From NCBI GenBank assembly GCA_937891045.1, contig CALBEV010000116.1:1-12746 (forward strand): a stretch of 12,746 bases of DNA, written 5' to 3'. The translations under genes and the position numbers were made by a program. Below are positions 1 through 7,240 of this stretch, one piece after another. The notes beneath the pieces were generated by a model. It had not been told where the DNA came from. It did not search any database and saw only the letters and a program-made list of their open reading frames with translations. Origin of the DNA: an uncultured Burkholderiales bacterium. Its GTDB lineage: Bacteria > Pseudomonadota > Gammaproteobacteria > Burkholderiales > Burkholderiaceae. How positions within the stretch are numbered: the first letter of the stretch is position 1; each line of letters begins with the position of its first letter.

Positions 1-265
1 TTTTTTTGATGAATACATGGAGCACCACCACGCGTTTTTCCTTCACGATGACATATATCCCCCTGGCGATACCATCTCGACCGCTGACTCGAATTTCCCA
101 AAACTTGTTGTTCAAACTTTTGATGTGTGGCATGCCAACTTGAAAAGGTCCAAATTCATGAATGAGCTGGCTGATACGAACAAACCTAACGCGCATATCT
201 TGCGGTAGCGCATTCAACTCGCCATCAACAACTTCATTCAAAGTTTCAACAGACCAAATAGACAT
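1..265 (-). CDS. HigB/Gp49-like toxin of a toxin-antitoxin pair (partial, C-terminus off the left edge)
   Basis: Reading the minus strand from the ATG at 265 gives 88 codons without a stop, running off the window at base 1. The protein begins MSIWSVETLNEVVDGEL. It carries the typical core of phage-derived Gp49-like/HigB toxins (RelE superfamily): FWEIRVSGRDGIARGIY at residues 55-71 and VVVLHVFIKK at 79-88. Known members are about 100-115 residues, so roughly 15-25 residues are missing. Family members are ribosome-dependent mRNA endonucleases or related toxins, and usually precede an Xre/HTH antitoxin gene; here that gene would lie left of the window and is not seen. No good ribosome-binding site precedes the ATG. 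A T-rich stretch (eight T on the coding strand, 278-285) lies just upstream. The DNA is AT-richer than the rest of the window, consistent with horizontal acquisition. Family assignment is firm; toxicity and partner are inferred. Confidence 0.82.
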   Translation of the reverse strand, partial: MSIWSVETLNEVVDGELNALPQDMRVRFVRISQLIHEFGPFQVGMPHIKSLNNKFWEIRVSGRDGIARGIYVIVKEKRVVVLHVFIKK

Positions 266-364
266 TTAAAATATACCAAAAAAAAGATATGTTGGGTTGC
301 TTTTTCACCTGAAGCATTGAACAACTTTGTGGGAAGAAGATTCAATATTGGGGTGTTGAACCAC

Positions 365-394
365 CCATAATTTCAGCCACAAACTGATTGTCAA
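365..394 (-). promoter_or_regulatory. Candidate sigma70 promoter for the toxin gene
   Basis: On the minus strand a perfect -35 hexamer TTGACA (389-394) is followed after 18 bases by a weak -10, TTATGG (365-370). This would place the transcript start near 358 and leave about a 90-base leader before the toxin ATG. An inverted pair of TCAATATT (342-349, and 395-402 on the other strand) brackets it and could be an operator. The call rests on motif matching only. Confidence 0.35.
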
Positions 395-500
395 AATATT
401 GATTTATTTGAAACTCTGGGATTTGCCCTCAGCGGAATGTGATTTATGAACCCCGCTAAGCTTCTCTGTCCCACAACCCCCCACCCACTAGGAACCCCAC

Positions 501-821
501 ATGGCCCTCTCATGGTTAACCGCCCTCAAGGTTGTCCCTTGGGAAAAGGTGTTGGAGCATGCGCCTGAGGTGCTGGACAAGGCGCGTGGCTTCATCGACA
601 AACGCCGCCAAACCACAGCGGAGCCGCCTACAGAGCTGGCGCAGTTGGCACAGGCCCAGCAGCAAATGGCGCAGGCGCTGGCCGAGTTGGCCGAACAAAA
701 CGCCGCGTTGATTGCGGCTGTCACGCGCTTGAAGCGGCAGCTGCGTTGGTTGGCGTTGGCGTTGGCGTTGGTGCTGGCCTCGAGTGCTTTTGTGGCGATC
801 GTCGTGTTGGGGGCGGGCTAG
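501..821 (+). CDS. Small coiled-coil protein with a C-terminal membrane anchor, function unknown
   Basis: The 106-residue product begins MALSWLTALKVVPWEKV. It has a short amphipathic N-terminal part with a PEVLDKAR segment, then a Gln/Ala/Leu/Glu-rich stretch at about residues 44-81 that looks like a coiled coil. It ends in one hydrophobic helix at about 82-104, preceded by basic residues (RLKRQLRW). There is no signal peptide, so it is probably tail-anchored in the inner membrane with the coiled coil in the cytoplasm. AGGA lies about eight bases before the ATG and supports this start. The stop at 819-821 is one base from the stop of the convergent acyltransferase gene. The membrane helix is encoded by three copies plus a partial copy of TTGGCG (750-771). 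I know no function; similar short proteins occur as conserved hypotheticals in Comamonadaceae (recalled, not checked). Confidence 0.72.
   Translation: MALSWLTALKVVPWEKVLEHAPEVLDKARGFIDKRRQTTAEPPTELAQLAQAQQQMAQALAELAEQNAALIAAVTRLKRQLRWLALALALVLASSAFVAIVVLGAG
750..771 (+). repeat. Tandem hexamer TTGGCG (3 copies plus partial)
   Basis: Three perfect copies of TTGGCG followed by TTGG lie inside the membrane-anchor codons of the preceding gene and encode alternating Leu-Ala. Copy-number change by slippage would stay in frame and only alter helix length. Confidence 0.7.
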
Positions 822-822
822 T

Positions 823-1455
823 TCAATCCGTCACAAATTGATCGGGATTCTTGCCTCTGAAGGGTGCATAAAAAGCTTTGATTTGCGCCATGTCCGATGC
901 CAAGTCGCCTGTGGGCATGAAGGCAGGGCCCAAGCCGCTCTTCTTTTCTGCAAAGTCCATGTAACCCAAAATGATCGGCACACGGGCCCCCAAGGCGATG
1001 TAGTAAAAACCGGTTTTCCAATGCCTCGATTGGCTGCGCGTGCCCTCGGGCGGCACCACCAAATGCAAATCCCGCTGGGCGTTTTGCAGGGTTTGCACAG
1101 ACGCTTCCACCAAATTGGTCGACTGTGAGCGGTTGACAGCAATACCGCCCAGCCACAGCATCAGGTGGCGAAAAGGAAACCGGAACAGTTGCTGTTTGCC
1201 CATCCACTGGATGTTCAGGTTCATGGCAAAGGCCACCATCAGGGTATAGGGGAAGTCCCAGTTGCTGGTGTGTGGCGCCGCAATCACCACGCTTTTGGGG
1301 GTGTTGGTCGGCATCGCGCCCGTCAGGGTCCAGCCCAGCAGCCGCAAGGTGTGTCGAGATAACCAGCGCAGCATGGGGCTGAGCACAGGCGTGGTGAAGA
1401 TGGTGATGCGCATACGACTGCTGAAAAAATAATGCGCCGACCATACCACCTGCAT
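823..1455 (-). CDS. PlsC-like acyltransferase (1-acylglycerol-3-phosphate acyltransferase family)
   Basis: The 210-residue protein has the four-block layout of glycerolipid acyltransferases: the HX4D catalytic motif HTSNWD (residues 62-67), a GGIAVNRS block (103-110), the acceptor-binding PPEGTRS block (135-141), and a VPIILG segment near 159-164. This family moves acyl chains to lysophosphatidate or related lipids at the inner membrane. The protein belongs to the short (~190-210 residue) relatives, so the exact acceptor is uncertain and I give no gene symbol. The start is not certain: no clear ribosome-binding site precedes the ATG at 1455, and Met15 (ATG at 1413) is a possible alternative. 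The gene lies nine bases after the dciA stop, so the two are probably co-transcribed. It ends one base from the convergent 501-821 gene. Confidence 0.83.
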   Translation of the reverse strand: MQVVWSAHYFFSSRMRITIFTTPVLSPMLRWLSRHTLRLLGWTLTGAMPTNTPKSVVIAAPHTSNWDFPYTLMVAFAMNLNIQWMGKQQLFRFPFRHLMLWLGGIAVNRSQSTNLVEASVQTLQNAQRDLHLVVPPEGTRSQSRHWKTGFYYIALGARVPIILGYMDFAEKKSGLGPAFMPTGDLASDMAQIKAFYAPFRGKNPDQFVTD

Positions 1456-1464
1456 GCAGGTGAT

Positions 1465-1782
1465 TTAGCCTTGGCTCATGACCTTGACGCGTATCTGGTG
1501 CACCGGGTGTCCTTGGGCCCGTAAATGGGCGCTGATGGCAGGCAAGAGTTGCCGCAACTTGGCACCTGCTGCATTGTGCTGAACCAACAAGCACCAACCG
1601 TCTTGGTCGATCGGCCCCGCCTTGATTTGGGCGCCCAGACCAGGGGGCAACACAGACTGGATGCTGCTCAGGTAATGTGCAGACTGCTTTTGCAACTGCA
1701 ACAAGCCAGCCAAAGAGCCGGATTGCTCAATGGCCGTCATGACGGGGGTACCTGAAGGGGGATTGAACACGGGGCGGGACAT
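1465..1782 (-). CDS. dciA: DciA-like (DUF721) protein, predicted replicative helicase loader
   Basis: The 105-residue protein has the compact DUF721/DciA-type core: a helical N-terminal half, a VLPPGLGAQ segment, a DGWCLLVQHNAAGAKLRQLLP segment (the pattern of basic and hydrophobic residues seen at this place in the family), and a C-terminal IRVKVMSQ strand. DciA proteins replace DnaC in most bacteria and help load the DnaB helicase. Location beside and divergent from secA is common in beta-proteobacteria and supports the call. The start at 1782 gives an N-terminal extension (MSRPVFNPPSGTP) as seen in relatives; Met15 at 1740 is an alternative. No strong ribosome-binding site is visible. The acyltransferase gene follows after nine bases. 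The family is assigned from remembered pattern; a profile search would settle it. Confidence 0.68.
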   Translation of the reverse strand: MSRPVFNPPSGTPVMTAIEQSGSLAGLLQLQKQSAHYLSSIQSVLPPGLGAQIKAGPIDQDGWCLLVQHNAAGAKLRQLLPAISAHLRAQGHPVHQIRVKVMSQG

Positions 1783-1802
1783 GGGGAATTATGGACCTGG
1801 TG

Positions 1803-1821
1803 GCCGGTTAAAATCGCCGGC
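1803..1821 (+). promoter_or_regulatory. Candidate secA promoter region with a GCCGG/CCGGC inverted repeat
   Basis: In the 101-base gap between dciA (divergent) and secA lies TAAAAT (1809-1814), a good -10 match, set inside an inverted repeat: GCCGG at 1803-1807 and CCGGC at 1817-1821. No convincing -35 hexamer is visible. Transcription from here would start near 1821, just before an AAAGGA element at 1828-1833. Assignment to secA rather than dciA is by orientation and distance only. Confidence 0.35.
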
Positions 1822-1833
1822 TTCGACAAAGGA

Positions 1834-1902
1834 ATGTGTGCCCTTTGGCCTGCCCCCCGGCAGTGCATGGGCGCATCGCTTGCATGGCCTTCAATCTATT
1901 GA
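1834..1902 (+). other. Possible leader mini-ORF overlapping the secA start
   Basis: An ATG at 1834 opens a 22-codon frame ([20 protein letters not shown], then I, Y and stop at 1900-1902) that overlaps the first codons of secA in another frame. The purine tract AAAGGA at 1828-1833 touches this ATG, which is too close for an ideal ribosome-binding site. GTG codons at 1836 (in the secA frame) and 1838 (a third frame) are also near. secA itself has no visible Shine-Dalgarno sequence, so upstream initiation and coupling are possible. It has no recognisable SecM-type arrest motif. This may be chance. Confidence 0.25.
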
Positions 1903-4625
1903 CCCACATTTTTGGCAGCCGCAATGATCGGTTGCTTAAACAATACCGCAAAACCGTAGAGCGCATCAACGCGCTGGAGAACGGCTTGTCCGCTTTGACG
2001 GATGAGGCTTTGCAAGCCAAAACCAACGAGTTCAAGCAGCGTTTTCTGAACGGCGAAACTCTGGACAACTTGCTGCCCGAGGCTTTTGCAGTTGTCCGCG
2101 AAGGCTCTAAGCGCGTCATGAAGATGCGCCACTTTGACGTTCAAATGGTGGGCGGGATCGCTTTGCACCAAGGCAAGATTGCCGAGATGCGCACTGGCGA
2201 GGGCAAAACCCTGACCGCCACGTTAGCGGTCTACCTCAATGCCTTGAGCGGCAAAGGCGTGCATGTGGTCACGGTCAACGACTACTTGGCCAACCGAGAC
2301 GCCCAATGGATGGGTCGGCTCTACAACTTCTTGGGTCTGAGCGTGGGTGTCAATTTGTCGCAACTGTCCCGCGAAGAAAAACAAGCGGCTTACCAGTCGG
2401 ACATCACCTACGGCACCAACAACGAATACGGCTTTGACTACCTGCGTGACAACATGGTGTATGAAGCCAACGAACGGGTGCAACGTGTGTTGAATTACGC
2501 CATCGTTGACGAGGTGGACTCCATCTTGATCGACGAGGCTCGCACGCCGCTGATCATCAGTGGACAAGCCGAAGACCACACCGAGACCTATTTGGCGATG
2601 AACAAAGTGGTGCCGCACCTGACCCGCCAAGAAGGCGAAATGGACTTGCGCACCGGGGAAGGCGTCATCACCCCCGGCGACTTCACGCTGGATGAAAAAT
2701 CCCACCAGGTCTACCTGACCGAGTTGGGTCATGAGAAAGCCGAAAAAATCTTGGCTGAATTGGGCTTGTTGCCCGCTGGCGCCTCTCTTTATGACCCGTC
2801 CCACATCGGCTTGGTGCACCACCTGTATGCCGCTTTGCGCGCGCAACACCTCTATCACTTGGACCAGCACTATGTGAACCAAGCAGGCGAAATTGTCATC
2901 GTCGACGAGTTCACGGGCCGCTTGATGTCAGGCAGACGTTGGAGCGATGGTCTGCACCAAGCGGTGGAGGCCAAGGAGGGCGTGGCCATCCAAGCCGAAA
3001 ACCAAACCATGGCGTCCATCACATTTCAAAACTACTTCCGCTTGTATGAGAAGCTGAGTGGCATGACTGGAACCGCCGACACCGAGGCCTACGAGTTCCA
3101 AGAAATTTACGGTTTGGAAACCGTGCTGGTTCCGCCCAACAAACCGAGCAAGCGCTCTGACCAACTCGACCGGGTTTACAAAACTGCTGACGAAAAATAC
3201 AAAGCTGCCATCGACGACATCCGCGAATGTCACGAACGCGGTCAACCGGTGTTGGTAGGTACCACCTCCATCGAGTTGTCGGAGCTGTTGGCCGAGATGC
3301 TCACCAAGGCAGGCTTGCCGCACCAGGTGCTCAATGCCAAACAGCATGCGCGTGAAGCGGACATCGTGGCACAAGCGGGTAGCGCCAAAGCCATCACCAT
3401 CGCCACCAACATGGCCGGTCGTGGAACGGACATCGTGTTGGGCGGCAATGTCGAAAAAAGCATTGCTGCCGTAGAAGCCGACGAGTCCATCAGTGACGGC
3501 GACAAGCAAGCGCAGATCGCTGCATTGCGTACCCAATGGACGAAAGACCACGAATTCGTGAAGTCGGTGGGTGGTTTGCGCATCATCGCCACCGAGCGCC
3601 ATGAGTCGCGCCGTATTGACAATCAATTGCGCGGTCGTTCGGGTCGTCAAGGCGACCCCGGCTCGTCACGTTTTTACCTGAGCTTGGACGATTCGCTGAT
3701 GCGCATTTTTGCGGGCGAGCGGGTCAAAGCCATCATGGACCGCTTGAAGATGCCTGAAGGCGAAGCCATCGAAGCGGGCATGGTCACACGCAGCATCGAA
3801 AGTGCCCAGCGCAAAGTGGAGTCGCGCAATTTCGATATCCGCAAGCAATTGCTGGAATACGATGATGTGTCCAACGATCAGCGCAAAGTCATTTACCAGC
3901 AGCGCAATGACATCTTGGACGCTACAGATTTGACGACCCAAATTGCCAGCTTGCGCGAGGGTTGCTTCACCGACTTGGTGCGCCAGTTTGTGCCCCCAGA
4001 ATCGGTGGAAGAACAGTGGGACATTCCGGGACTTCAAGCAGTTCTTGAAAACGAATGGCATTTGAATATTGAACTCAACAGCATGGTTCAAGAAGCGCAA
4101 GCCATCACTGACGAAGATATCGTGAACACGGTCGTCGAGGCTGCACATGCGCATTTCGAAGCCAAGATCAACCTGGTGGGCGCAGAGCAATTCAAGCCTT
4201 TCATGCGCGCGGTCTTGCTGCAAAACATTGACAGCCATTGGCGCGAGCATTTGTCTTCACTTGACTATTTGCGCCAAGGCATTCATTTGCGCGGCTATGC
4301 GCAAAAGCAGCCCAAGCAAGAGTACAAGCGCGAAGCTTTTGAGTTGTTCGGTCAACTGCTGGACATGGTGAAAAATGAAGTCACCCGCGTGTTGATGACG
4401 GTTCAAATCGACAACACCACGCAAGTGGCGCAAGCCGCTCAAGCCATTGAAGCGCGGGCCGAGGCCATCAGCAACCTGACCTACACCGCGCCAGACGAAA
4501 CCGGGCAACCGCAAGTGCTGGGACAACAGGTTCTGCAGGAACAGGTGCCCGTTGTCGGCCGCAATGAGCCTTGCCCCTGTGGCAGCGGCAAAAAATACAA
4601 GCACTGCCACGGCAAGCTGGCCTGA
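1884..4625 (+). CDS. secA: Preprotein translocase ATPase SecA
   Basis: The 913-residue motor drives secretory proteins through SecYEG using ATP. The ATG at 1884 gives the family N-terminus [19 protein letters not shown]. It also places Walker A (MRTGEGKT) at residues 102-109 and the DEAD-type Walker B (DEVD) at 209-212, matching Escherichia coli numbering. Further family landmarks are [12 protein letters not shown] (216-227), the [12 protein letters not shown] segment, [15 protein letters not shown], and the C-terminal zinc site [14 protein letters not shown] with C897, C899, C908 and H909, which binds SecB and phospholipid. Length is normal and no frameshift is seen. An in-frame GTG at 1836 would add 16 unlikely residues. 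No Shine-Dalgarno sequence precedes 1884. argJ starts two bases after the stop, so secA is the first gene of the operon. Confidence 0.98.
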   Translation: MAFNLLTHIFGSRNDRLLKQYRKTVERINALENGLSALTDEALQAKTNEFKQRFLNGETLDNLLPEAFAVVREGSKRVMKMRHFDVQMVGGIALHQGKIAEMRTGEGKTLTATLAVYLNALSGKGVHVVTVNDYLANRDAQWMGRLYNFLGLSVGVNLSQLSREEKQAAYQSDITYGTNNEYGFDYLRDNMVYEANERVQRVLNYAIVDEVDSILIDEARTPLIISGQAEDHTETYLAMNKVVPHLTRQEGEMDLRTGEGVITPGDFTLDEKSHQVYLTELGHEKAEKILAELGLLPAGASLYDPSHIGLVHHLYAALRAQHLYHLDQHYVNQAGEIVIVDEFTGRLMSGRRWSDGLHQAVEAKEGVAIQAENQTMASITFQNYFRLYEKLSGMTGTADTEAYEFQEIYGLETVLVPPNKPSKRSDQLDRVYKTADEKYKAAIDDIRECHERGQPVLVGTTSIELSELLAEMLTKAGLPHQVLNAKQHAREADIVAQAGSAKAITIATNMAGRGTDIVLGGNVEKSIAAVEADESISDGDKQAQIAALRTQWTKDHEFVKSVGGLRIIATERHESRRIDNQLRGRSGRQGDPGSSRFYLSLDDSLMRIFAGERVKAIMDRLKMPEGEAIEAGMVTRSIESAQRKVESRNFDIRKQLLEYDDVSNDQRKVIYQQRNDILDATDLTTQIASLREGCFTDLVRQFVPPESVEEQWDIPGLQAVLENEWHLNIELNSMVQEAQAITDEDIVNTVVEAAHAHFEAKINLVGAEQFKPFMRAVLLQNIDSHWREHLSSLDYLRQGIHLRGYAQKQPKQEYKREAFELFGQLLDMVKNEVTRVLMTVQIDNTTQVAQAAQAIEARAEAISNLTYTAPDETGQPQVLGQQVLQEQVPVVGRNEPCPCGSGKKYKHCHGKLA

Positions 4626-4627
4626 GC

Positions 4628-5857
4628 ATGGCGGTTCATTTGCACGTGGCCCCGCTACAAGACTTGCATCCTGTTGCCGGGGTGCGCATTGGCATCACCG
4701 AAGCCGGTGTGCGCAAAGCCAACCGCAAAGACCTCACGGTGTTTGAACTCGCAGAGGGCACCGCAGTGGGTGCGGTGTTCACACAAAACCGGTTTTGTGC
4801 AGCACCCGTGCAAATTTGCCGCCAACACTTGGCCGCTGGCCAGGGCATTCGCGCCTTGGTCATCAACACGGGGGTGGCCAATGCAGGCACGGGATCGTCG
4901 GGCTTGCAACATGCCAATGCAGTGTGTGCGGCGGTGGCCACCCAAATGAACATCAGCCCCTCACAGGTCTTGCCGTTTTCCACTGGCGTCATCATGGAGC
5001 CGCTGCCCTTTCAGCGCATCATTGATGGCTTGCCACAGGCCATGGCGGCCGCGCAAACCGACAACTGGTCTTTGGCTTCACAAGCCATCATGACCACCGA
5101 CACCCTGCCCAAAGCGGTCAGTCGGCAGGTGCAAATCGATGGGAAAACCATCACCGTCACGGGCATCTCTAAAGGCGCAGGCATGATCCGCCCCAACATG
5201 GCCACCATGCTGGGCTTCATGGCCACGGATGCCGCCATTGATGCCTCGCTCATGAATGCCCTGGCCAGTGAGTTGGCTGAAGCTTCCTTCAACCGCATCA
5301 CCATCGACGGCGACACCTCGACCAACGATTCCTTCGTGGTCATGGCCACTGGCCAAGCGGGCAACAGTTTGGTCAAGGCTTGGAGCACCGAGGCCGCCCA
5401 GCTCCTCAAGCAAACGCTGATGGAGGTGGCGCAATGGTTGGCGCAAGCCATCGTGCGCGATGGCGAAGGGGCCACCAAGTTCATCACGGTGCGCATTGAA
5501 GGCGGACGCAGCGCGTCAGAATGCCGACAGGTGGCCTATGCCATCGCCCATTCACCCTTGGTGAAAACCGCGTTCTTCGCCAGCGACCCCAACCTGGGCC
5601 GCATCCTGGCTGCGGTCGGTTATGCCGGTGTGGCCGATCTGGATCAAAACCTGATTGATTTGTTTTTAGATGATGTGCATGTGGCCACACAGGGTGGTCG
5701 TCACCCTGCTTACAAAGAAGCAGACGGCCAGCGCATTATGAAACAAGACGAGATTACCATCCGTGTGCTGCTGGGGCGCGGCAGCGCCCATGACCAGGTT
5801 TGGACCTGTGACCTGAGCCACGAGTACGTCACCATCAACGCCGACTACCGCAGCTGA
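4628..5857 (+). CDS. argJ: Bifunctional ornithine acetyltransferase / N-acetylglutamate synthase ArgJ
   Basis: The 409-residue enzyme recycles acetyl groups from N-acetylornithine to glutamate and, when bifunctional, also makes N-acetylglutamate from acetyl-CoA, in the cyclic arginine pathway. The self-cleavage site lies in [14 protein letters not shown]: the Ala192-Thr193 bond is expected to be cut to give alpha and beta chains, with Thr193 as nucleophile. [10 protein letters not shown] (118-127) matches the oxyanion-hole segment, with Met where many homologues have Gly. Other conserved blocks are [12 protein letters not shown] (78-89), DGDTSTNDS, and the C-terminal [12 protein letters not shown]. 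The ATG at 4628 lies two bases after the secA stop (TGAGCATGGC), so translation is likely coupled. Acyl-CoA activity cannot be judged from sequence alone, hence uncertainty over mono- or bifunctionality. Confidence 0.96.
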   Translation: MAVHLHVAPLQDLHPVAGVRIGITEAGVRKANRKDLTVFELAEGTAVGAVFTQNRFCAAPVQICRQHLAAGQGIRALVINTGVANAGTGSSGLQHANAVCAAVATQMNISPSQVLPFSTGVIMEPLPFQRIIDGLPQAMAAAQTDNWSLASQAIMTTDTLPKAVSRQVQIDGKTITVTGISKGAGMIRPNMATMLGFMATDAAIDASLMNALASELAEASFNRITIDGDTSTNDSFVVMATGQAGNSLVKAWSTEAAQLLKQTLMEVAQWLAQAIVRDGEGATKFITVRIEGGRSASECRQVAYAIAHSPLVKTAFFASDPNLGRILAAVGYAGVADLDQNLIDLFLDDVHVATQGGRHPAYKEADGQRIMKQDEITIRVLLGRGSAHDQVWTCDLSHEYVTINADYRS

Positions 5858-5859
5858 GC

Positions 5860-6738
5860 ATGGCCATGAACGACGCCTTGGAACGCATGCTGCACCGCGC
5901 AGAGGTGCTGATGGCCCGCATTGAAGCGGTGTTGCCGCAACCGCTTCATGCGCCCGATTGGCAAGCCAGTGTGGCGTTTCGCTACCGCAAGCGCAGCAGC
6001 GGCCATGGGGTGCTTGAAGCTGTGCGCCATATTGGCAGCATGTCTTTGGATGATTTGAAAGAAATCGACCAACAGAAAGAAAAAATCCAGCGCAACACCT
6101 TGCAGTTTTTGCAAGGCTTACCGGCCAACAATGTGTTGCTGACCGGTGCACGAGGCACTGGCAAATCGTCCTTGGTGAAGGCTTGTTTGAACACCTATGC
6201 CTCGCAAGGTTTGCGCTTGATTGAAGTGGACAAGCAGGACATGGTCGACTTGCCCGACATCATTGATGTGGTGGCGCAGCGCCCCGAAAAGTTCATGGTG
6301 TTTTGCGACGACCTGAGTTTTGACGAAGGCGAGCCCGGCTACAAAGCGTTGAAATCCATTTTGGATGGCACCGTGGCCGCTGCGTCACCCAATGTGCTGA
6401 TTTACGCCACCAGCAACCGCCGCCACCTGCTGCCCGAGTACATGAAGGACAACCTGAGCTACACCCACACCGAAGACGGCGAAGTGCATCCAGGAGAAGT
6501 GATTGAAGAAAAAATTTCCTTGTCCGAACGTTTTGGTTTGTGGGTGAGTTTCTACCCGTTCAGCCAAGACGAGTATTTGCACATCGTCGACCAATGGCTG
6601 CACTCCTTGGGCGTGGCCAAAGACGCCAGCGTGAAAGCCCATCCCGAAGCCCTCATTTGGGCGCTTGAGCGCGGCTCGCGCAGTGGCCGCGTGGCCTACC
6701 AATTCGCCCGCGACTTTGCCGGACGGCAAGGCCGCTGA
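5860..6738 (+). CDS. DUF815 family AAA+ ATPase, function unknown
   Basis: The 292-residue protein is a P-loop ATPase of the DUF815 family (COG2607). Walker A is GARGTGKSS at residues 96-104, Walker B is FMVFCDDLSF at 145-154, and a sensor-1-like YATSNRRHL lies at 182-190. The N-terminal ~90 residues are helical and charged; the C-terminal part (YPFSQDEYLHIVDQWL and onward) forms the usual lid. No signal peptide or membrane segment is present, so it should be cytoplasmic. Partner and substrate of the family are not established to my knowledge. It begins two bases after argJ with the same TGAGCATGGC junction seen between secA and argJ, and mutT follows four bases after its stop. Met3 is a possible alternative start. 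Confidence 0.9.
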   Translation: MAMNDALERMLHRAEVLMARIEAVLPQPLHAPDWQASVAFRYRKRSSGHGVLEAVRHIGSMSLDDLKEIDQQKEKIQRNTLQFLQGLPANNVLLTGARGTGKSSLVKACLNTYASQGLRLIEVDKQDMVDLPDIIDVVAQRPEKFMVFCDDLSFDEGEPGYKALKSILDGTVAAASPNVLIYATSNRRHLLPEYMKDNLSYTHTEDGEVHPGEVIEEKISLSERFGLWVSFYPFSQDEYLHIVDQWLHSLGVAKDASVKAHPEALIWALERGSRSGRVAYQFARDFAGRQGR

Positions 6739-6742
6739 AACC

Positions 6743-7240
6743 ATGTCGCGCTTGCATGGCCAAGCTGGCGCCCGGGTGGCTGATGGCGAGTTACCGCGCG
6801 AGGGCGGCGCTGACCGCCCAGTCACGCAGGTGGCTGTGGGCGTGTTGTTCCAAGCCGATGGGCGTTTCTTGCTGACCACCCGCCCGCCCGGCAAAGCCTA
6901 TGCAGGCCATTGGGAATTTCCAGGCGGAAAAATCGAAGCAGGAGAAAGCCTGGCGCAAGCGTTGACCCGTGAATTGCAAGAAGAGTTGGGCATCACCATT
7001 CACAACCCCATGCCTTGGAAGACCGAGCGCATCGACTACCCGCATGCGCTGGTGGAACTGCAGTTTTGCCAAGTCCACCAATGGACCGGCGAATTGCAAA
7101 TGAAAGAAGGACAGGATTTTGCTTGGCAGCAGTTGCCGGTCAGTGTGTCACCGGTGCTGCCCGGCACCTTGCCGGTGCTCGAGTGGTTGGCTCAGGCGCA
7201 GAGCTCGATTTCAAATTCAGCATTGCCCACCGACGCTTGA
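6743..7240 (+). CDS. mutT: MutT-like Nudix hydrolase, probable 8-oxo-dGTP diphosphatase
   Basis: The 165-residue Nudix protein has a perfect GX5EX7REUXEEXGU box at residues 62-84, starting within EFPGGKIEAGES and ending in RELQEELGI. The GHWEFPGGK lead-in and the TTRPPGKAYAG segment are typical of MutT, which hydrolyses 8-oxo-dGTP to stop A:T to C:G transversions. The ATG at 6743 is four bases after the DUF815 stop; it gives about 27 residues before the first beta-strand (TQVAVGVLF), somewhat longer than E. coli MutT, so a later start is possible. The 3' end overlaps the convergent zapD by 49 bases (7192-7240). Substrate is inferred from similarity, since Nudix specificity is hard to read from sequence. 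Confidence 0.88.
   Translation: MSRLHGQAGARVADGELPREGGADRPVTQVAVGVLFQADGRFLLTTRPPGKAYAGHWEFPGGKIEAGESLAQALTRELQEELGITIHNPMPWKTERIDYPHALVELQFCQVHQWTGELQMKEGQDFAWQQLPVSVSPVLPGTLPVLEWLAQAQSSISNSALPTDA

Noticed and set aside
17..208. A 63-codon plus-strand frame at the left edge beginning MEHHHAFFLHDD
   Set aside because: It lies antisense to the HigB/Gp49-like toxin, which matches a known family; the plus-strand peptide has no family character.
818..1597. A 259-codon minus-strand frame spanning the acyltransferase and part of dciA
   Set aside because: It is in another frame from both genes, His/Pro/Gln-rich and cuts across two well-supported proteins; its length comes from GC-rich composition.
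1834..1902. A true SecM homologue upstream of secA
   Set aside because: The mini-ORF has no signal sequence and no FxxxxWIxxxxGIRAGP arrest motif, so it is reported only as a possible leader ORF.
2223..4250. Several long minus-strand frames (up to ~240 codons) opposite secA
   Set aside because: They mirror the intact secA frame, have no recognisable domains and are typical antisense shadows in GC-biased coding DNA.
5011..6151. Minus-strand frames opposite argJ and the DUF815 gene
   Set aside because: They are antisense to two complete and conserved proteins and have shadow-like composition.
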